DNA of 64,000 nt from Bacillus marasmi (GTDB taxonomy: Bacteria; Bacillota; Bacilli; Bacillales; Cytobacillaceae): NCBI RefSeq assembly GCF_902168435.1, contig NZ_LR656170.1:164928-228927 (forward strand). The letters are read 5' to 3'. The notes below the pieces were generated by a model. That model saw only the letters and a list, made by a program, of their open reading frames with translations. It had not been told where the DNA came from and did not search any database. Positions 25,796-34,371 of this stretch are shown piece after piece. Position 1 is the first letter of the stretch, and each line of letters begins with the position of its first letter. The position numbers and the translations under genes were made by a program.

Positions 25796-27256
25796 TTAAT
25801 CGACTAGGCCCCGCTGTTTCGCCTCACGATTCATATCAATGATTTGCTGTCTCGCCCGCACCATTGCTTCTGTTTTTCCGTAATGGAAAAAGCTGATTGT
25901 TCCTGATGGACAATCTGCACTTCGACCTACACGACCAGCGATTTGGACCAAAGCACTTTCCGTAAAAATCCGATCTTCTGCCCCGAGCACGGCCACGTCA
26001 ATATTTGGGAAAGTTACACCTCGTTCGAGAATAGTCGTAGTTATAAGCAGCGATGTTTCTCCATTTCGCATCCTTATTACCTTGTTCTTGCGGTCAGGGT
26101 CCTCTGCATGAACACCCTCGATGTTTATGCCCGGAAAAGCTTCGTTAAGAATTCGGAGCACGTTTGGAAACAGGTCAATTTTTGGAATGAAAAGCAAAGC
26201 TTGCTTTCGAGGATGAGTTGCAGAGATGCGCTGTTGGAGCCAAAGAAGGAGTTTTTTCGGGAGTGCCTGGCTTTTATTTAGCATTTTGTTCCAGTTTCCA
26301 CACCAGATGAATTCCGGAATCGGCAATGGATGGCGATGATAGCGAGCAGGAATCTTCACATGTTTCAATTTGCCATTGCGGCATAGCTTTTGCCATTTGG
26401 GACTTGGTGTTGCAGTTAAATAAACGAGTGCGGATTGAGGCTTTCTTGCCTGTTTAACAGCATATTGGAGTGCATCATCTGCGGTAAAAGGGAATGCGTC
26501 CACTTCATCAACGATGACACTGTCGAACGCTTGGTAGAAGCGGAGCAGCTGATGTGTGGTTGCAATCGTCAGTGGAGCGAGCATATGCCTGTCAGGACTG
26601 CCACCGTACAAAGAGGCAACATTAATCGTTGGAAAAGCTTGCTTCAGGCGTGGCGTGAGCTCGAGGACAACATCTGTTCTTGGGGTGGCGATACACACTC
26701 GTTGGCCACTTATCAGAGCCTGATTTATTCCGGAAAATAACACTTCCGTTTTGCCGGCGCCACACACGGCCCAAACCAATAATTCAGTTTGCTGAAGGAA
26801 AGCAGCTTCAACTTTAGAGGATGCATATTTCTGGCCTTCGGATAGTGTGCCTGTCCAGGCTAACAGAGAGCTAGTACTCCGAGCTTCATTTACTAGGGTT
26901 AAAGATGTTTCGTGTTCGTGATTAATTTGAGCTTCACGTTCAAGCATTGGTGGCTCAGGTCCACTCCAGCTAATCAATTGGGTACAAGAGCTAATTCGTC
27001 CCATCATGAGGCATTTCCGACAATAGATACAGGTTTGTCCACAGCGTGCACACGGAAAAACACCAAACCAAGATGGGTCATGGTTTCCACAGCGAACGCA
27101 TTGGGTCTGGACTCTAGTTTTTGTGAGTCCATTTCTGAAGGTAATAAAGCCATTTTCAGCATGTTGTTGAATTTCGGTTGAAGGAAAAGGAAGATCATCA
27201 ATTAGGAGTTGCTTTCCGAAGGTCATTCTTTGAAGGTCAACATTGAAGGGAAGCAA
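25796..27256 (-). CDS. comFA: ComFA, DNA-uptake ATPase/helicase
   Basis: 486 residues. An N-terminal four-Cys zinc region (CVRCGNHD..., CARCGQTC) is followed by a helicase core: Walker A in VCGAGKTEVLFSGI, a DEVD box in VIVDEVDAFPF, a TATPSPKW motif III, and the C-terminal IAGRVGRS arginine-finger motif. The protein drives single-stranded DNA import during transformation. The start is TTG with GAGGTGA upstream; the first internal ATG, ten codons on, has no ribosome site. It heads the short comFA-comFC operon. Confidence 0.93.
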   Translation of the reverse strand: MLPFNVDLQRMTFGKQLLIDDLPFPSTEIQQHAENGFITFRNGLTKTRVQTQCVRCGNHDPSWFGVFPCARCGQTCIYCRKCLMMGRISSCTQLISWSGPEPPMLEREAQINHEHETSLTLVNEARSTSSLLAWTGTLSEGQKYASSKVEAAFLQQTELLVWAVCGAGKTEVLFSGINQALISGQRVCIATPRTDVVLELTPRLKQAFPTINVASLYGGSPDRHMLAPLTIATTHQLLRFYQAFDSVIVDEVDAFPFTADDALQYAVKQARKPQSALVYLTATPSPKWQKLCRNGKLKHVKIPARYHRHPLPIPEFIWCGNWNKMLNKSQALPKKLLLWLQQRISATHPRKQALLFIPKIDLFPNVLRILNEAFPGINIEGVHAEDPDRKNKVIRMRNGETSLLITTTILERGVTFPNIDVAVLGAEDRIFTESALVQIAGRVGRSADCPSGTISFFHYGKTEAMVRARQQIIDMNREAKQRGLVD

Positions 27257-27309
27257 AAAAACTCACCTCACTCAATTTTCAACTAAATATAATTTAACGC
27301 ACTAAAGCA

Positions 27310-27328
27310 GTGGGGGACAGTCCCCCAC
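27310..27328. repeat. REP-like palindrome (GTGGGGGAC family)
   Basis: GTGGGGGACAGTCCCCCAC is a near-perfect palindrome between degV and comFA. It has the same core as the elements after cydB. Confidence 0.65.
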
Positions 27329-27349
27329 CACGTTAGCGCGGTAAAGCTT

Positions 27350-28189
27350 TTATTTTTTGGACCAGCCCATACCCATGGCACCTTCACCTAGGTGGGTACC
27401 GATAACGGCACCAAAGTAGCTAATTGTAAATTCTACATTTGGAAACTTCGGCTGTAGCTCTGCCAGCCAATCTTTCGCATCTTCTTCCCGATTCGCATGG
27501 ATGATGACTGCTTCAAATGGTTCTCCACCTTTAACAGCCTCTGCTAGTAATTCCTCAATTCGCTTCATCGCCCGCTTTTTTGTCCGGATTTTTTCAAATG
27601 GAACAATCATCTTATCAACAAAATGCAGCAACGGCTTCACTTGAAGGAGACTCCCGATTAGTGCTTGAGCACTTGAAAGTCGACCGCCCCGTTGTAGGTG
27701 CGATAAATCATCAACCATAAAGTACGCCCGAACATCTTTCTTCATCTCTTTAAGACGTGCCATTATTTGCTCCGGGTCATTCCCCGCAAGAGCCAGTTTT
27801 GCCGCTTCAATAACGTAGAACCCCTGCACCATGCAGCTCACCTCAGAATCGAACGGATAAACAGTCAATCCATCGACCATTGTGCCAGCCGTAATGGCTC
27901 CTTGATACGTTCCGCTGATTCCACTTGAAAGATGGACACAGATTACTGCATCATAGTCCTTCGAAAGCGTCTCAAATAGCTCAACAAATTCACCGATTGG
28001 AGGTTGTGAGGTAGTGGGCAGCTCCCGATCCTTGACTAATTTATAAAAATCGCCAGGACCTAGCTCCTTTTCCTCTTGATATGCCTCATTACCAAAAATT
28101 ACATTTAAAGGAATCATATTTATATTTAATTTTTCAAGAATGTCTTTCGGTATGTAAGCTGTACTATCTGTTACAACTGCAGTTCTCAT
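27350..28189 (-). CDS. DegV-family fatty-acid-binding protein
   Basis: 279 residues from MRTAVVTDSTAYIPK, the usual DegV start. An upstream in-frame extension to 28270 is possible but not typical. Family motifs: VVTDSTA, TTSQPPIGEFVELFE, HLSSGISGTYQGA, DLSHLQRGGRLSS, and the final GTHLGEGAMGMGW. DegV/FakB proteins bind a fatty acid for phosphorylation by FakA and link to lipid metabolism. It is the equivalent of B. subtilis yviA, keeping its place next to degU. Confidence 0.9.
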   Translation of the reverse strand: MRTAVVTDSTAYIPKDILEKLNINMIPLNVIFGNEAYQEEKELGPGDFYKLVKDRELPTTSQPPIGEFVELFETLSKDYDAVICVHLSSGISGTYQGAITAGTMVDGLTVYPFDSEVSCMVQGFYVIEAAKLALAGNDPEQIMARLKEMKKDVRAYFMVDDLSHLQRGGRLSSAQALIGSLLQVKPLLHFVDKMIVPFEKIRTKKRAMKRIEELLAEAVKGGEPFEAVIIHANREEDAKDWLAELQPKFPNVEFTISYFGAVIGTHLGEGAMGMGWSKK

Positions 28190-28300
28190 ATATCTGCCTA
28201 CCATCCTAACTTCGTTTTCTTCTAATTTATGTCTACTGTCCATTTTATATGATAACCTTTCAAATTGCATTAATTAGGGATGGTCTAATTTTAGAACAAA

Positions 28301-28411
28301 AGCGCAAGCGCCTTGATCAGGGGCGACAGGCACAAGGCGAGCCCTTCCGGAAATCCTGATTTCCGGAAGGGATTGACTTGTGACCCCGAGCCCCTAGGCG
28401 CTGGAGCTGGA
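28301..28411. repeat. Cruciform-type Bacillaceae intergenic repeat
   Basis: Begins AGCGCAAGCGCCTTG and ends near CTAGGCGCTGGAGCTGGAC. A perfect central hairpin CCCTTCCGGAAAT/ATTTCCGGAAGGG lies at 28342-28371, a second stem CACAAG/CTTGTG surrounds it, and the outer stem is AGCGCCT/AGGCGCT. Similar elements are common in Bacillus-group genomes, as I recall them. Confidence 0.7.
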
Positions 28412-28469
28412 CGTGTATAACGTTGTGAAACTTATCCACAGCATTACAATTTATAATTTCCAAAACAAT

Positions 28470-28500
28470 CAAAAATAAAAACGCTGCATTGCTACAGCGT
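28470..28500 (-). terminator. Terminator of the sda-like gene
   Basis: ACGCTG and CAGCGT arms are followed by TTTTATTTTTG on the minus strand, 12 bases past the stop. Confidence 0.65.
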
Positions 28501-28511
28501 AATTGTCTTAG

Positions 28512-28661
28512 TTATATTGATTTTGCTAGAACCACATCAAGCCCTCTTTGCTTGATTTCAGCAAATATCGTATCGATAAATTGTTTTTCTAATTGATATT
28601 GTTGTGCTTTAAAATATACTTCCAGCAAGTCCTGATCAGTAAGAATTCGCAACGATGACAT
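28512..28661 (-). CDS. sda: Sda-like sporulation histidine kinase inhibitor
   Basis: 49 residues, first part MSSLRILTDQDLLEVYFKAQ, then EKQFIDTIFAEIKQRGL. The LxDxxLLExYFKA and FIxxIxxEIKxRxL pattern is that of Sda, which in B. subtilis forms a helical hairpin that binds KinA and blocks phosphorelay signalling when replication is disturbed. GGAG lies 10 bases before the ATG and a terminator follows. In B. subtilis sda is elsewhere on the chromosome; here it sits between degV and degU. It may be the main copy or an extra paralogue. Confidence 0.82.
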   Translation of the reverse strand: MSSLRILTDQDLLEVYFKAQQYQLEKQFIDTIFAEIKQRGLDVVLAKSI

Positions 28662-28909
28662 GGATAATTCACTCCATTCATGTAGATATACTACATTTTC
28701 ACAAATAAGTGAAAATCAGTAAATAAATGGAGGTTTGATGTCATAATCTTTTCAATGTTCTGTGAATATTTTCTTAACATTATTATTTTTGTGATGAAAG
28801 TACTTGATTATTTGAAATCAAAGTTGATATTTTTATTTTACAATAATAGTTAGTCGCACAAATGAGCCTTTAGTACTATTAATTTCGTCAATAATGCATT
28901 TCCTGCTAC

Positions 28910-29605
28910 TTATCTAACCTCTACCCAACCGTTCTTTATCGCGACAACAACAGCTTGTGTACGATCATTAACATTCATTTTCTGCAAAATATTACTGACA
29001 TGGTTTTTTACAGTTTTTTCACTAATAAATAGGGTTTCACCTATACCTCGATTACTTTTCCCATCCGTTAATAGCTGGAGTACTTCACATTCCCGGCGCG
29101 TTAACAGATGAAGCGGTCGTCTAATTTCCGCAGCAGAAAATGCTGAAGGTCGTACTTCCTTAACTTCAACGGTCGCAGCCACTAAACGACGATACTCATT
29201 CACCAAATTATGGGTAACCTTTGGATGAAGATAGCTTCCTCCTGCCACCACAACTTTAACGGCCTCGATGAGCATCTCGGCATCCATTTCCTTCAAAAGG
29301 TAACCACTAGCACCAGCTTTTAATGCAGTCATCACTGAATTTTCATCATCATGATACGACAGGATAATAACCTTTGCTTCCGGTTGCTTCTCAATTAACA
29401 GCTTTGTAGCTTCAATCCCATTAATATTTGGCATGTTAATATCCATTATGACTACATCCGGTTTATATGTATCAATTAAGGTAAGGGCATCTTGTCCATC
29501 CTGACCTTCACCTACAACTTTAAATGTTGGTTCGAATTCAAGTATCCGTTTTACACCTTCTCTAAACAACTGGTGGTCATCCACAATAATAATATTCGTT
29601 GCCAT
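28910..29605 (-). CDS. degU: DegU response regulator without adjacent DegS
   Basis: 231 residues. A receiver domain with [13 protein letters not shown], phospho-acceptor Asp55 in [10 protein letters not shown], and Lys in YLLKEMD is followed by a LuxR-type helix-turn-helix ([21 protein letters not shown]...[13 protein letters not shown]). It is the close match of B. subtilis DegU, which controls exoenzymes, competence and motility. GGGGCGAGGGG precedes the ATG. The partner kinase gene degS, normally immediately upstream, is missing. Confidence 0.95.
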   Translation of the reverse strand: MATNIIIVDDHQLFREGVKRILEFEPTFKVVGEGQDGQDALTLIDTYKPDVVIMDINMPNINGIEATKLLIEKQPEAKVIILSYHDDENSVMTALKAGASGYLLKEMDAEMLIEAVKVVVAGGSYLHPKVTHNLVNEYRRLVAATVEVKEVRPSAFSAAEIRRPLHLLTRRECEVLQLLTDGKSNRGIGETLFISEKTVKNHVSNILQKMNVNDRTQAVVVAIKNGWVEVR

Positions 29606-30083
29606 TTCCCCTCGCCCCCTTATCGCGATTTTCCTTGTAATAGTTCGTGGATCTATTCTCAGCTCCTGATCCGATTTGGGAGTTTTCTACCTCGCCCCGT
29701 CTAAACTCTCTTTTCTTTTCCAAGAGGCAATTCCTACTCGAAAAAGAAATATGTTACACGCTGTTATATTGTTCGAAACTTATGTATCCCTTTTGAGGGT
29801 AAATAATAAATGAATCAAGATAATATAACTGTGTAAATCTGCTATTCCCGCATCCCATCTGCCAAAATATTCCCGATACAAACACAAGTTTTTTCTAATT
29901 TTTACCTTTTCAGAATGTTTCAATTATAACACAAAACACTTTCATATTAGGGCAAATTTTATTACAATCATCTAGGAAGAAACTGTCTTTTTATTGGATT
30001 TACCATCAATTTCACTCGGCTTTTGTCAGCCGTTGATGATTTTTGCAGAAATTTCTTTTATCACATAGATTGGAGGGGTTCAA
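29606..30083. other. Intergenic gap where degS is expected
   Basis: 478 bases between divergent degU and yvyE. In B. subtilis degS lies in this place. No HisKA_3 or HATPase remnant was found in any frame. The gap carries the two promoters, which I could not define precisely. Confidence 0.6.
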
Positions 30084-30716
30084 ATGCTACCTCATTACCA
30101 TACAGTTAAAGGTGAAGGCGAACACGAAATCGTCATTCAAAAGTCCCGATTCATTGCTCATGTAGCCCGGACAGAACGCGAGGAGGAAGCACAAGCATTC
30201 ATCCAACGCATTAAAAAACAGCACTGGAATGCGACGCACAATTGCTCTGCCTATCTTATCGGCGAAAATGACCAAATCCAAAAAGCAAATGATGATGGCG
30301 AACCGAGCGGAACAGCAGGCGTCCCAATTTTAGAAGTCCTAAAAAAACGAAAGCTAAAAGACACCGTAGTCGTCATTACCCGCTATTTCGGCGGGATTAA
30401 GCTTGGAGCAGGCGGTCTTATACGCGCATATGGAAAAGCTACCTCTGAAGGGCTCGATGTAACCGGCATTGTCGAGCGCAAACTCATGCGTATCATGCAC
30501 ACGACAGTTGAATATACATGGCTAGGCAAGCTCGAAAACGAGCTCAGATCCTCCATTTATGAAATTAAGGAAATTCATTACCTCGAAAAAGTTGAAATTG
30601 AAACGTCTGTAGAAGATGGCCAAATCCAAGTCTTCACTGATTGGATGGTGGAATTAACGAATGGTCAAGCGGAAATAATACAAGGAAATACTGTATATCA
30701 GGAAATCGACATTTAG
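30084..30716 (+). CDS. yvyE: YigZ/IMPACT-family protein
   Basis: 210 residues. The IMPACT N-terminal domain shows QKSRFIAHVARTE, HNCSAYLIG, DDGEPSGTAGVPIL and VVVITRYFGGIKLGAGGLIRAYG, and a C-terminal ferredoxin-like domain (about 140-205) follows. GGAGGGG precedes the ATG. The function in bacteria is poorly known, with proposed links to translation. It keeps its B. subtilis position next to the deg and teichoic acid genes. Confidence 0.92.
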   Translation: MLPHYHTVKGEGEHEIVIQKSRFIAHVARTEREEEAQAFIQRIKKQHWNATHNCSAYLIGENDQIQKANDDGEPSGTAGVPILEVLKKRKLKDTVVVITRYFGGIKLGAGGLIRAYGKATSEGLDVTGIVERKLMRIMHTTVEYTWLGKLENELRSSIYEIKEIHYLEKVEIETSVEDGQIQVFTDWMVELTNGQAEIIQGNTVYQEIDI

Positions 30717-30766
30717 CATTCATCACAATTCTCCAAAACTTTACTAGAAATTCGCTAAAAATACAT

Positions 30767-30795
30767 TTTACGCAGAGATGGATTCATTGTAAAAT
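30767..30795 (+). promoter_or_regulatory. Sigma-A-type promoter of the LCP gene
   Basis: TTTACG, 17 bases, TAAAAT, about 60 bases upstream of the start codon. Confidence 0.5.
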
Positions 30796-30855
30796 GGAGG
30801 TTAGTCTATTAGTATTTTTGTACCATTAATAGGAATAGGATAAGGAGAATAATAT

Positions 30856-31926
30856 ATGTCTCAAAAAATTTACTCTTCCAGACTTGATAGGAAGAAAAAG
30901 AAAAAAGGCAAAAAAATTCTAATGTGGATCCTTTTCCCATTATTGGCTTTTGCCCTTAGCGCAGGTGTTTACGGTACAGTCCTATATAAAAAAGCTGAAT
31001 CAGTAGTAAACGATTCATATAAACCGGTAAAAACAACTCAGAAAAGGGTTGAAAAGGCTGATCCCAAATTAGACAATATCTCAATATTATTAATTGGCGT
31101 CGATGAAAGTGATACAAGAAAATTTGGTGAAGGATCACGTACCGATGCTTTAATGGTGGCCACGCTTAACGAAAAGGATAAATCAGTAAAACTAGTCAGT
31201 ATACCTCGTGATTCATACGTTAAAATACCTGGTAGAAAATACAAAGATAAAATCAATCACGCTCATGCTTTCGGTGGGGTTGAGCTAACCATCGATACAG
31301 TTCAAGAGTTATTTGATATTCCAATTGATTATTATGTGAAAATGAACTTCAATGCATTCATAGATGTTGTGGACTCACTTGGCGGAGTTGAAGTTGAAGT
31401 TCCTTACGATTTATATGAGCAGGATTCAAAGGATCGCGCGAACGCCATTCATTTAAAGGAAGGTCTTCAATTGCTTGACGGAGAAGAAACTTTGGCGCTA
31501 GCAAGAACAAGACACTACGATAATGATATTGAACGCGGTAAGCGCCAGCAAGAAATCATGAAATCTGTTCTGAAAAAAGCTGTATCATTAGAATCCATTC
31601 CAAAACAAGCTGACTTAATTGAAGCTGTTGGTAAAAATATGACAACGAACCTAACTTTTGCTGAAATGACTTCATTAATTGATTACGTTACAGCTGGCAC
31701 TAATTTAAATATTGAATCCTATGCACTTGCAGGCAATAATTCAATGATTAACTCGATTTATTATTATCAATTAGACGAACAAGCATTATTAGATGTTCAA
31801 TTACAGTTAAAAACTCATTTAGGGTTAATTCCGAGCACAGAACAGAGCAGTGAACAGGGTTCAGACCCAACGACCACCGCAAATCGAAATCAGAGCGAAT
31901 TAAAAGCACAGGGAGATATCAATTAA
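30856..31926 (+). CDS. LytR-CpsA-Psr (LCP) family glycopolymer ligase
   Basis: 356 residues. A Lys-rich cytoplasmic start is followed by one membrane helix (about 21-43) and an extracellular LCP domain with LLIGVDESD, GSRTDALMVATL, VSIPRDSYVKIPG, KINHAHAFGG and ARTRHYDNDIERGKRQQ. The arginines and aspartates in these motifs bind the polyprenyl pyrophosphate. LCP enzymes attach teichoic acids or other glycopolymers to peptidoglycan. The tail is Ser/Gln/Asn-rich. It is the counterpart of B. subtilis TagV or TagU, next to tagO as in that species. AAGGAG precedes the ATG. Confidence 0.9.
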   Translation: MSQKIYSSRLDRKKKKKGKKILMWILFPLLAFALSAGVYGTVLYKKAESVVNDSYKPVKTTQKRVEKADPKLDNISILLIGVDESDTRKFGEGSRTDALMVATLNEKDKSVKLVSIPRDSYVKIPGRKYKDKINHAHAFGGVELTIDTVQELFDIPIDYYVKMNFNAFIDVVDSLGGVEVEVPYDLYEQDSKDRANAIHLKEGLQLLDGEETLALARTRHYDNDIERGKRQQEIMKSVLKKAVSLESIPKQADLIEAVGKNMTTNLTFAEMTSLIDYVTAGTNLNIESYALAGNNSMINSIYYYQLDEQALLDVQLQLKTHLGLIPSTEQSSEQGSDPTTTANRNQSELKAQGDIN

Positions 31927-31953
31927 ACAACGTTTAGCTAAATAATGTATTAC

Positions 31954-31996
31954 AAAAAGAGGTATAACCCAAAATTTCACGGGCTATACCTCTTTT
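31954..31996. terminator. Bidirectional terminator between LCP gene and tagO-1
   Basis: AAAAGAGGTATAACCC pairs with GGGCTATACCTCTTTT, with T/A runs on both sides. The stem overlaps the last codons of tagO-1. Confidence 0.8.
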
Positions 31997-33044
31997 CTAT
32001 ACTATATCGAATTGATTCAAACAATTTTAAAATTGGCCGATAGTTTTTCCCCGCTAGTCCAATAAACTCTGCGAATAATTCAATCATTAAGACTAAAAAC
32101 AGAATTAATGCGTAGCCACCCCATAAATTTACTTTCGAAAAAATAATGCCTACTATTCCAAATAATGCTGCCATCGCATAAATAAGTAATACAGTTTGAC
32201 GATGAGTAAATCCAGCTTTTAATAAACAATGGTGTAAATGTGATTTATCCGGAGCAGATAAAGGTTTCTTATTAACAACCCTACGTATGATTGCAAAAAA
32301 TGTATCAGAAATGGGCACACCAAGAATAATCACCGGAATAATGAATGAGATAAACGTTACGTTTTTAAAACCTAACAACGACAGCACAGAAATCATATAC
32401 CCTAAAAATAGCGCTCCCGTATCACCCATAAAAATTTTAGCCGGATGAAAATTATACAAAAGAAACCCTAGCGTACTGCCTAATACAATTAATCCAATCA
32501 TTAGTACATATAAGTCCCCCATTGTAAAAGCCATCCAGGAAATCGTAACCAATGCAATGCAACACACTCCAGCTGCCAATCCGTCTAAACCATCAATTAG
32601 ATTGATCGCATTAGTTATACCTACAATCCAAAGAATCGTTAATGGGATACTTAGTACACCCAATTCAAACTGTCCCCCGAAAGGTAAATTAATTACATTT
32701 ACTTGGATTCCCCCAACGATTACCACAGTAAAAGCTGCTAATAACTGCCCAATAAGTTTGTATCTTGCTGACAATTCAAGCACATCATCTAAGAATCCAG
32801 TAATTACAATAAAAACACTGCCCATAAGGATATAGATTGAGTAGTGACCAATCGGTTTAAATAACAATATCCCAATGATGAAACTAATATATATTGCTAA
32901 TCCACCAAGTCTGGGCATGACTCTTTGATGGACTTTCCTTTGACTCGGACGATCTGTTGCTCCAATTTTAAAAGCAAGTTTTCTTACTACAGGTGTGAAT
33001 AGGATTGAAGAAAGTAAACAACTGAGCAAAATAAACAATATCAT
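31977..33044 (-). CDS. tagO: TagO-type undecaprenyl-P GlcNAc-1-P transferase, paralogue 1
   Basis: 355 residues with about ten or eleven membrane helices. MraY/WecA-family motifs: RKVHQRVMPRLGGLAI, GFLDDV, NAINLIDGLDGLAAG (catalytic Asp), HPAKIFMGDTGALFLG, and APDKSHLHHCLLKAGF. It transfers GlcNAc-1-phosphate to undecaprenyl phosphate, the first step of wall teichoic acid or related glycopolymer synthesis. A second, closely similar gene lies 160 bases upstream, separated by a terminator, so this one needs its own promoter. Confidence 0.93.
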   Translation of the reverse strand: MILFILLSCLLSSILFTPVVRKLAFKIGATDRPSQRKVHQRVMPRLGGLAIYISFIIGILLFKPIGHYSIYILMGSVFIVITGFLDDVLELSARYKLIGQLLAAFTVVIVGGIQVNVINLPFGGQFELGVLSIPLTILWIVGITNAINLIDGLDGLAAGVCCIALVTISWMAFTMGDLYVLMIGLIVLGSTLGFLLYNFHPAKIFMGDTGALFLGYMISVLSLLGFKNVTFISFIIPVIILGVPISDTFFAIIRRVVNKKPLSAPDKSHLHHCLLKAGFTHRQTVLLIYAMAALFGIVGIIFSKVNLWGGYALILFLVLMIELFAEFIGLAGKNYRPILKLFESIRYSIEKRYSP

Positions 33045-33164
33045 TGAAGCTCCTCCTCGCGTTTATTATTCCCATCAAAGGAGGAAAGAAACATCAAATT
33101 TTTCATGAATTAGTCAAAAATCTTTCTAAAAAAAGCGTATATTTTTTATATACTTTTTAAAAAT

Positions 33165-33196
33165 AAAAAAGAGCCTAAAATGAAGCTTTTAGACTC
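33165..33196 (-). terminator. Terminator after tagO-2
   Basis: GAGTCTAAAA pairs with TTTTAGGCTC (one G-T pair) and is followed by TTTTTTA on the minus strand. Confidence 0.75.
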
Positions 33197-33204
33197 TTAA
33201 TCTA

Positions 33205-34266
33205 TTATCTATTTTTCATGTTTACCGGCCTTAAGCCTTTAACAAATTTTATTAACGGTTTATAATCCTCGCGAATCAACCCAATCTTTTCAACAATTAA
33301 TTCAATAGCCAAGACAAGTGCTGCAATCACGATTAACGAGCCCCAAACTGTAGCCTGAGAGAAAATAAATGCTGCTAATCCAAAAATCGCACTCATTACA
33401 TAGATTAATAGAACAGCTTGTCGATGTGAAAACCCTACCCTCAATAAGCAATGATGCATATGTGACTTATCTGGAGCAGATAATGGCTGTTTGTTTACCA
33501 ATCTCCGGACGATTGCAAAAAATGTATCAGAAATAGGAACTCCGAGAATAATAACAGGGATAACTAAGGAGATAAACGTAATCCCTTTAAATCCAAGCAG
33601 TGATAACACTGCAATAATAAAGCCTAAGAATAACGCTCCCGTATCACCCATAAAGATTTTTGCTGGGTAAAAATTGTAAAATAAAAACCCGATTGTTGAA
33701 ACTGCAACGATTAGTGCAACGATCATAACGTATGTTTGCCCCATTACTCCTGCCATAGCAGCAATTGTAAATAAAGCAATTGTTGATACACCACCCGCTA
33801 AACCATCAAGTCCATCAATAAGATTAATAGCATTGGTAATTCCAACAATCCAAATCATTGTAAGCGGGATACTAAGCACACCGAAATTAATTTCCCCACC
33901 GAATGGTAGATTGATAAATTCAACATTCAAATCTCCCATTACTACAACGATGTATGCCGCTAACACTTGCCCCGCTAATTTTACCTTAGGGGAAATTTCC
34001 TTAACGTCATCAATCGCTCCGGTAAGAATAATAATGAAACTTCCAAGTAAGACTTCCCAGTGAAACGCAACATTAGGATGAAGGACAAACATCCCAATCA
34101 GGAAACTTAAAAAGATGGCTAATCCGCCAAGTCTTGGCATGATATTTTGGTGAACCTTACGTTTATTTGGTTTATCAGTAGCTCCAATTTTGAAGGCAAG
34201 TTTTTTTACTAACGGTGTTAAAAGTATTGACGCAAAGAAACAAAGAATCAATGTGATATATAACAT
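33205..34266 (-). CDS. tagO: TagO-type undecaprenyl-P GlcNAc-1-P transferase, paralogue 2
   Basis: 353 residues; the start MLYITLIL is fixed by GGAGGGG four bases upstream. It has the same motifs as the neighbouring paralogue (RKVHQNIMPRLGGLAI, GAIDDV, NAINLIDGLDGLAGG, GDTGALFLG, APDKSHMHHCLL). About ten membrane helices. It follows the GT4 gene and tagA in the same direction, so this copy is the better candidate for the tagA pathway, while the other may be controlled separately. The division of labour is inference. Confidence 0.93.
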   Translation of the reverse strand: MLYITLILCFFASILLTPLVKKLAFKIGATDKPNKRKVHQNIMPRLGGLAIFLSFLIGMFVLHPNVAFHWEVLLGSFIIILTGAIDDVKEISPKVKLAGQVLAAYIVVVMGDLNVEFINLPFGGEINFGVLSIPLTMIWIVGITNAINLIDGLDGLAGGVSTIALFTIAAMAGVMGQTYVMIVALIVAVSTIGFLFYNFYPAKIFMGDTGALFLGFIIAVLSLLGFKGITFISLVIPVIILGVPISDTFFAIVRRLVNKQPLSAPDKSHMHHCLLRVGFSHRQAVLLIYVMSAIFGLAAFIFSQATVWGSLIVIAALVLAIELIVEKIGLIREDYKPLIKFVKGLRPVNMKNR

Positions 34267-34371
34267 AATGCCCCTCCGCATATCATTTCTTGTCTAAGAA
34301 TAATAGATTTTATCAACTAAACTACATCTTTTTGGATTATAGCACACACAAAATTAGAAAGAAACATTTTT

